This document shows, one piece after another, positions 1 to 2,797 of a stretch of 5,430 nucleotides of DNA. Source of the stretch: Gammaproteobacteria bacterium (GTDB taxonomy: Bacteria > Pseudomonadota > Gammaproteobacteria > Comchoanobacterales > Comchoanobacteraceae); NCBI GenBank assembly GCA_029243665.1, contig JAQWRO010000021.1, positions 1 to 5,430 of the forward strand, in the 5' to 3' direction. Position 1 is the first letter of the stretch; the number at the start of each line of letters is the position of its first letter. A program made the position numbers and the translations under genes. Under the pieces are notes generated by a model. That model saw only the letters and a program-made list of their open reading frames with translations. It was not told the origin of the DNA and did not search any database.

Positions 1-21
1 GTCTATAATATTGATATAACA
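1..21 (+). repeat. Left arm of a 21-bp perfect inverted repeat flanking peptide gene P1
   Basis: This 21-base stretch is the exact reverse complement of 235-255, the promoter core of P1, and the same right-arm sequence recurs at 2408-2428 upstream of P2. It contains TATAAT at 4-9 on the plus strand, so it could act as a promoter pointing into the P1 terminator. No start codon with a ribosome binding site follows, so no plus-strand protein is supported. It may be a remnant of another copy of the promoter module, or one end of a small mobile unit of about 255 bases. The window edge prevents a choice. Confidence 0.6.
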
Positions 22-45
22 TTAATTGCTTGGTGTCTTTAAGAT

Positions 46-77
46 AAAAAAGCAACGGACTTTGCCATTGCTTTTTT
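46..77 (-). terminator. Hairpin terminator downstream of peptide P1
   Basis: The arms AAAAAAGCAA (46-55) and TTGCTTTTTT (68-77) pair over 10 bp. After one C/A mismatch the stem continues with GG/CC around a 6-base loop (59-64). Read on the minus strand the hairpin ends in six U residues, as expected of an intrinsic terminator. It lies 17 bases beyond the P1 stop codon. Its symmetry means it could also stop plus-strand transcription. Confidence 0.8.
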
Positions 78-85
78 AATTTTAA

Positions 86-94
86 GGGGGGGGG
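86..94. repeat. G9/C9 homopolymer directly after the P1 stop codon
   Basis: Nine consecutive G residues (C9 on the coding strand) abut the P1 stop codon, in otherwise very AT-rich DNA. At the homologous place in P2 there are only two C residues (GG at 2263-2264 on the plus strand). Runs of this length are prone to slippage during replication. Here the run is outside the reading frame, so a length change would not alter the present 39-residue product. Confidence 0.85.
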
Positions 95-214
95 TTAATC
101 GCAATGGGTATTATAATGTACACAATCATATTCATGGGCCTCTGAACCCATTATCCCAAAAGCCGTACTGGATAGCATCACGCTTATACACATAAGTTTT
201 AATAAATTGTTCAT
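95..214 (-). CDS. Small secreted Cys-pair peptide P1 (39 aa)
   Basis: This short gene encodes a 39-residue peptide of unknown function. Residues 1-20 form a classical Sec signal peptide: MNNLLK, a hydrophobic stretch (LMCISVML), then a small-residue end STAFG, with a likely cleavage after Gly20 (Ala at -3, Gly at -1). The mature part would be about 19 residues with two cysteines, Cys31 and Cys38 (C-X6-C), and histidines 27, 33 and 37. It could therefore form a disulfide loop or bind a metal; that is inference. An AGGAG ribosome binding site (222-226) sits 7 bases before the ATG, a TATAAT box lies upstream, and a terminator follows, so it is a complete monocistronic unit. The signal peptide and promoter are almost identical to those of P2, while the mature parts differ except at the end (Y-x3-C-D in both). 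I do not recognise the family. Confidence 0.72.
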   Translation of the reverse strand: MNNLLKLMCISVMLSSTAFGIMGSEAHEYDCVHYNTHCD

Positions 215-255
215 AATATTTCTCCTATTTTTATTGTTATATCAATATTATAGAC
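156..255 (-). repeat. Module B, copy 1: promoter, RBS and signal-peptide block of P1
   Basis: This 100-base block matches 2329-2428 without gaps and with three mismatches. It spans the promoter, the ribosome binding site, the start codon and the codons for most of the signal peptide. Homology falls off abruptly inside the signal peptide end (the AFG region), so the mature peptide is not part of it. One mismatch changes the ribosome binding site: AGGAG here against TGAGA in copy 2. Confidence 0.9.
222..252 (-). promoter_or_regulatory. P1 promoter -10 box and ribosome binding site
   Basis: On the minus strand a perfect TATAAT (247-252) is followed by a leader and AGGAG (222-226), with the ATG at 212-214. 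No good -35 hexamer is seen 16-18 bases upstream, so the promoter may depend on an activator. The core is repeated exactly upstream of P2. Confidence 0.6.
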
Positions 256-349
256 CATATATGAACAAACATTTTTTAAATTTATCTATAAAGATAACCA
301 TCCATCAATAATGTCTGTTGTCTACACATCCAATTAATGATTCGTAAAC

Positions 350-1120
350 TTATGGTACGTGAGGTGTGTTACCATTATTTTCTTTTGATTTAGGCCCCTC
401 AGCTGAAAAACTTACCTTTTTCTTTACTCCAGGTTCACTAATCTTTGTTGTATGTTCACTTGTCTTAAGACATGACTTAAGCGGCTTGGCATTAGGATCA
501 ATTACGCTCGCTTTAACTGGATCGTTTTCATTAAACAACCTTGTTTCATGTTCTTTGCTGAATTCTTTAGCTTCTTTATTATTTCCACTTTTAGGATAAA
601 AAAAGTTACGGATGTAAAAAAACAAATTAGAGAAAAATTGAAACCAAGTCCTTTGCTGCTTCTCGGGTTCTTTAAATATCGGTTTCTCGGGTTCTTTAAA
701 TATCGGTTTCGTAGAGCCCTCAAATAACCCTTGTGTATTAATACCCATGTCTTTAAATACGCTTAATACGTCCTGATCTTCAAAACCATAGTCTGTGATT
801 AATTTTTCTTTTAAAGCAATATTATTGTTGTCATTAAAAAAATCGTTAAATAAATCTTTAAAAATTTCTCCTATGTGAAGATCCTTATCAAGACTAATGT
901 GGTAAATTTTTTCTGAATCTGAAGGTTTGATAGCATATTTATTCATTAAGTAAGTAATTGCATCAAGTGTAAGCTTTGGATTTTCTTTAACAAAACCATG
1001 GTAAATATTTTTTAAATCTTGTACATAGAAATTAAATTCCTCCTGAACACGAGGTTTATTTTTTGCCAAAGTGTTTATATCTAACATAAATTGATCCAGA
1101 GGTTCCTTAGCTAGATTCAT
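350..1120 (-). CDS. Orphan 256-aa protein with KPIFKEPE repeat and PP1-docking-like motifs; candidate effector
   Basis: I do not recognise this protein. There is no signal peptide. Residues 1-130 look helical and charged (many Asp, Lys, Phe, Leu). Residues 138-153 are a perfect tandem repeat of the 8-residue unit KPIFKEPE. Residues 159-174 (WFQFFSNLFFYIRNFF) form a strongly aromatic patch that could lie on a membrane. The tail from about 176 is polar, Lys-rich and probably disordered. In the tail, SCLK (216-219) is followed 15 residues later by KVSF (235-238) inside a lysine run. KVSF fits the RVxF docking motif for eukaryotic protein phosphatase 1, and SCLK is one change from the companion SILK motif. 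An effector role is inference. The ATG overlaps the stop of the upstream gene (ATGA) and has no obvious Shine-Dalgarno, so translation is probably coupled. No clear terminator follows; a weak AT-only hairpin (282-297) lacks a U tract. Confidence 0.75.
   Translation of the reverse strand: MNLAKEPLDQFMLDINTLAKNKPRVQEEFNFYVQDLKNIYHGFVKENPKLTLDAITYLMNKYAIKPSDSEKIYHISLDKDLHIGEIFKDLFNDFFNDNNNIALKEKLITDYGFEDQDVLSVFKDMGINTQGLFEGSTKPIFKEPEKPIFKEPEKQQRTWFQFFSNLFFYIRNFFYPKSGNNKEAKEFSKEHETRLFNENDPVKASVIDPNAKPLKSCLKTSEHTTKISEPGVKKKVSFSAEGPKSKENNGNTPHVP
661..708. repeat. Two perfect 24-bp tandem repeats inside the 256-aa gene
   Basis: Copies at 661-684 and 685-708 are identical, and the next two bases also match the start of a further copy. 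The unit is in frame and encodes the 8 residues KPIFKEPE twice. Absence of any silent difference suggests recent duplication, or ongoing copy-number change. Confidence 0.95.
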
Positions 1121-2007
1121 TTGTTTGAGGGCATTTTTTTTGCTTCATCTTTTTCTAATGCCACAAGTCTTTTTTTTGTACCATCTAGCTTCTTAACCCC
1201 ATAAGCTTTGCAAAATTCATTTAATAAGTCTTTCATCTCTGGGTCAAGCTTAACCTTTAAAGCAGACGGTTCAGATCCAGGGATTTCAGTGTAACCAATG
1301 ATGCATTTTTGACCTAAAGATTCAAGTATTTTGTCCATGGCACTTTCATCGAGATCCAAAATGTTTTTTACCTTTAAAAAAACGCCTCGAGTCTCTAAAT
1401 AGGTTTCCATAACCGCTACAGGATCTTGGATGTTGCTTTTGAGTTTATTAAAAAACGTTAATTTATCATAAAGATCCCAACCATTTTTAAAGTAATAACC
1501 TATTAATAACTCATCTGTGCGCTTAAGGTCAGTTTGAGGAAAGTCTTCTATGCTTTGTGAAACAAATTCTTTACCATCATCATTCTCTGGTGGCAAGTAA
1601 CTCATTAAATACATAAGCTTTTGATCATGAGTGAGCGAACTTGCCTGCATCTCTTTTTGCAAGTCAAAGCCTAAATTTGTAAATAAAGCATCGTTTAAAA
1701 ATAATGTTTCAGGCGCTACGCCTTCTCTTTTTGAATAAAAGAACTTAGATATTGCATTTTGATCTTTATCGATTAATCTTCTGATGGCCCTTTGTGCAAC
1801 AATGCTAGATGATTCAGTTTTTAAAGCTGTTTCAACACAGTTACAAAAATATTCAATATCACCGCTAGATTTAAAAATACTATCTTTACTGCTAATTCTT
1901 AAAAATACCTCTAAAAATTCTTGAGCATAGATAAGCTCACGAGGACTTGCCTCGCTCGGCCTTGTCTTAAATTTTTTTTTTAATTGTTCTTTTGCTGCTT
2001 GAATCAT
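1117..2007 (-). CDS. Orphan 296-aa protein, first gene of the two-gene operon
   Basis: This is a protein of unknown family. It has no signal peptide or membrane segment. It begins with a basic stretch (KEQLKKKFKTR, residues 7-17) and looks mostly helical. Cysteines are few (55, 57, 235, 266). The C-terminal 25 residues are highly charged (GTKKR...EKDEAKK). No catalytic motif such as a P-loop, HExxH or protease triad is evident. The start is the first ATG after a TATAAT box (2034-2039). The ribosome binding site is poor (AAGAAA-like), whereas the same leader in front of P3 carries GAGGA, so expression may be low or controlled. Its stop overlaps the start of the next gene by four bases. The pair may act together, for example as a secreted protein and partner, but nothing in the sequence proves this. 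Confidence 0.75.
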   Translation of the reverse strand: MIQAAKEQLKKKFKTRPSEASPRELIYAQEFLEVFLRISSKDSIFKSSGDIEYFCNCVETALKTESSSIVAQRAIRRLIDKDQNAISKFFYSKREGVAPETLFLNDALFTNLGFDLQKEMQASSLTHDQKLMYLMSYLPPENDDGKEFVSQSIEDFPQTDLKRTDELLIGYYFKNGWDLYDKLTFFNKLKSNIQDPVAVMETYLETRGVFLKVKNILDLDESAMDKILESLGQKCIIGYTEIPGSEPSALKVKLDPEMKDLLNEFCKAYGVKKLDGTKKRLVALEKDEAKKMPSNK

Positions 2008-2032
2008 TTTTATTTTTTTCTTTTTATACTGC

Positions 2033-2135
2033 TATTATAGCATCTTTAAAATATACTTTTCTCTCAAGAAACTTTGAGTGGCTGGCTTTGAGCGTCACAT
2101 AAAAACTTATTTCAAAGAGTGTCATCCTTTTCATA
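2033..2135 (-). repeat. Module A, copy 1: control region of the orphan operon
   Basis: This 103-base block matches 2661-2763 without gaps and with six mismatches. It starts at the -10 box of the operon and extends upstream of it. Beyond the -10 box towards the genes, the two leaders remain similar with small indels up to the two start codons. It contains an inverted repeat (CTCAAG-AAAC-TTTGAG, 2063-2078), a second TTTGAG (2087-2092) and an inverted CAAAGAG (2113-2119). Confidence 0.9.
2034..2067 (-). promoter_or_regulatory. Promoter of the orphan two-gene operon
   Basis: The minus strand carries a perfect TATAAT (2034-2039), 26 bases upstream of the start codon. The best -35-like hexamer is TTGAGA (2062-2067), but the 22-base spacing is too long for ordinary sigma-70 recognition. 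TTGAGA is also part of the inverted repeat, so a regulator may bind there. Confidence 0.5.
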
Positions 2136-2136
2136 A

Positions 2137-2172
2137 AAAAACACATCAGCTTTGAAAAGTTGATGTGTTTTT
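2137..2172 (-). terminator. Strong hairpin terminator downstream of peptide P2
   Basis: The arms 2137-2152 and 2157-2172 pair over 16 bp, with one G/T wobble at 2149/2160, around a TGAA tetraloop (2153-2156). On the minus strand the hairpin ends in a U7 run (2135-2141). It serves P2, whose stop lies 86 bases earlier, and separates it from the orphan operon. It is symmetric enough to work in both directions. Confidence 0.85.
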
Positions 2173-2184
2173 ATTGTTTATACT

Positions 2185-2201
2185 AATACAAAGTTTGTAT
2201 T
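2185..2201. repeat. 17-bp palindrome between P2 and its terminator
   Basis: AATACAAA-G-TTTGTATT is a perfect palindrome with a single central base. That leaves too little loop for an RNA hairpin at full length, so a DNA-binding dimer site is possible. It could also be chance in AT-rich sequence. Confidence 0.45.
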
Positions 2202-2203
2202 GA

Positions 2204-2284
2204 TTAGTTTACACCAATTTCATCTAATAAGTCTTTAAAGCCCCCTGTACGGCAATCTTTAAGGTAAATCGCAATATTCATCAT
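2204..2284 (-). CDS. Overlapping 26-aa frame continuing past the P2 stop (lost or alternative C-terminus)
   Basis: In the frame +1 relative to P2, an open stretch ends at a TAA at 2204-2206 and encodes about 20 well-formed residues, including LKDCRTGGF and LLDEIGVN. It can start at ATG-ATG (2279-2284) within P2, but the ribosome binding site there is weak (GAAG). Removing one C or adding two C residues at the CC pair (GG at 2263-2264) would join it in frame to P2, giving a peptide of about 60 residues with an extra cysteine. It may be the remnant tail of a longer ancestral peptide, a frameshift-produced alternative end, or chance. Independent translation is the least likely reading. Confidence 0.35.
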   Translation of the reverse strand: MMNIAIYLKDCRTGGFKDLLDEIGVN

Positions 2285-2387
2285 AATCTTCACAATCAGA
2301 ATCAATTTGCGATTGTGTCAGTTGCACACCAAAAGCCATACTGGATAGCATCACGCTTATACACATAATTTTTAATAAATTGTTCAT
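2259..2387 (-). CDS. Small secreted Cys-pair peptide P2 (42 aa), paralogue of P1
   Basis: This 42-residue peptide of unknown function is a paralogue of P1. The signal peptide differs from that of P1 at only two of its 20 residues (Ile7 for Leu, Met17 for Thr), with likely cleavage after Ala18-Phe19-Gly20. The predicted mature part is about 22 residues and strongly acidic (seven Asp/Glu, no Lys or Arg), with Cys32 and Cys39 in the same C-X6-C spacing. So the export signal is conserved while the secreted part has changed from His-containing to acidic. The ribosome binding site is weaker than that of P1 (TGAGA in place of AGGAG), 7 bases from the ATG. The TATAAT box is at 2420-2425. A strong terminator follows at 2137-2172. 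The gap before it holds an out-of-frame continuation that may be its former C-terminus. The family is not recognised. Confidence 0.7.
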   Translation of the reverse strand: MNNLLKIMCISVMLSSMAFGVQLTQSQIDSDCEDYDEYCDLP

Positions 2388-2428
2388 AATATTTCTCATA
2401 TTTTTATTGTTATATCAATATTATAGAC
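2329..2428 (-). repeat. Module B, copy 2: promoter, RBS and signal-peptide block of P2
   Basis: Gapless match to 156-255 with three mismatches, offset 2173 bases. It includes the 21-base promoter core (2408-2428) identical to 235-255. Homology ends sharply just past the core and, on the other side, within the signal peptide codons. Confidence 0.9.
2420..2425 (-). promoter_or_regulatory. P2 promoter -10 box
   Basis: A perfect TATAAT on the minus strand, at the same distance from the start codon as in P1. No convincing -35 is visible, as for P1. Confidence 0.55.
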
Positions 2429-2484
2429 TATTATTTTATACAACCACACAAACTTTTCGAGTAAATAATTGTTTTTAATAATTA

Positions 2485-2640
2485 TTACCCCTGTCTCTGA
2501 CGATACGACCCCTCTGGTAATTGTTCTTCATCTACACAGCTATCATTAAATGATGATGATTTAATACAGTTATAATCGCCTTATGTTAGGCTAATTAAAA
2601 GTGTGGTTACCAAACTATATTTTAAAAGATTTTTATTCAT
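2485..2640 (-). pseudogene. Secreted Cys-pair peptide P3, interrupted by one in-frame stop
   Basis: A 52-codon frame begins at an ATG preceded by a strong ribosome binding site (AGAGGA) and a perfect TATAAT box. The first 19 residues are signal-peptide-like: MNKNLLKYS, then VTTLLISLT. Codon 20 is TAA (2581-2583). After it the same frame runs on for 31 codons to TAA at 2485-2487. This second part has two cysteines (C-X9-C), is polar and ends in YRQRQG. Its plan matches P1 and P2: signal, short polar core, cysteine pair. The stop falls at the expected signal peptidase junction, so the intact gene would make a peptide of 51 residues. The simplest explanation is a nonsense mutation; a sequencing error or stop readthrough is possible. 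As it stands only the 19-residue leader would be made. Confidence 0.55.
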
Positions 2641-2644
2641 TTTT

Positions 2645-2667
2645 TCCTCTTTTATACTTTTATTATA
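2645..2667 (-). promoter_or_regulatory. P3 promoter -10 box and ribosome binding site
   Basis: On the minus strand TATAAT (2662-2667) is followed by AGAGGA, whose AGGA core is at 2645-2648, four bases before the ATG. The leader aligns with that of the orphan operon, where the ribosome binding site is degenerate. The intact control signals suggest the P3 lesion is recent. Confidence 0.6.
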
Positions 2668-2763
2668 GCATCTTTAAAATATACTTTTCTCTCAAAAAAC
2701 TTTGAGTAATTGGCTTTGAGAGCCACATAAAAACTTATTTCAAAGAGTGTCATCCTTTTCATA
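2661..2763. repeat. Module A, copy 2: divergent control region between P3 and uvrA
   Basis: This block is 97 of 103 identical to 2033-2135, at an offset of 628 bases. It holds the inverted repeat CTCAAA-AAAC-TTTGAG (2691-2706), a second TTTGAG (2715-2720) and CAAAGAG (2741-2747). Its uvrA-side end contains GTGTCA (2747-2752), used as the candidate -35 of uvrA. The repeat stops 7 bases before the uvrA -10 box. Copy 1 may therefore derive from this uvrA-linked site. Confidence 0.9.
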
Positions 2764-2776
2764 ATTCAGGTATAAT
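2747..2776 (+). promoter_or_regulatory. uvrA promoter
   Basis: GTGTCA (2747-2752, four of six consensus bases) and a perfect TATAAT (2771-2776) are separated by 18 bases. Transcription would start about 15 bases before the coding sequence. No CTGT-N8-ACAG LexA site is visible here, so SOS control of the enterobacterial type is not supported. Confidence 0.65.
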
Positions 2777-2785
2777 AAATAAATT

Positions 2786-2790
2786 AAAGG
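2786..2790 (+). promoter_or_regulatory. uvrA ribosome binding site
   Basis: AAAGG lies 7 bases before the ATG at 2798. It decides the start: the nearby ATG at 2793 is in another frame and meets a stop at once. Confidence 0.75.
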
Positions 2791-2797
2791 CAATGAT

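Noticed and set aside
282..297. Hairpin TTATCT-ATAA-AGATAA as terminator of the orphan operon
   Set aside because: The stem is six mostly A/T pairs and the minus-strand transcript has no U tract after it.
366..599. 77-codon open frame on the plus strand
   Set aside because: It lies wholly antisense to the 256-residue gene, lacks a ribosome binding site, and its hydrophobic Leu/Ser-rich product is what the antisense of a Lys/Glu-rich gene gives.
502..723. 73-codon minus-strand frame with RNRYLKNP repeats
   Set aside because: It is a shifted frame of the 24-base tandem repeat inside the 256-residue gene and has no independent start signals.
2464..2486. Inverted repeat AATAATT...AATTATT after P3 as terminator
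   Set aside because: A/T-only 7-bp stem without a following U run on the minus strand; likely chance in AT-rich DNA.
2033..2763. CRISPR-like repeat array
   Set aside because: Only two copies, about 100 bases long and 628 bases apart, with genes between; no short regular repeat-spacer structure and no cas genes.
2764..2797. LexA/SOS box upstream of uvrA
   Set aside because: No CTGT-N8-ACAG or close variant is present between the module A repeat and the uvrA start, nor clearly within the repeat.
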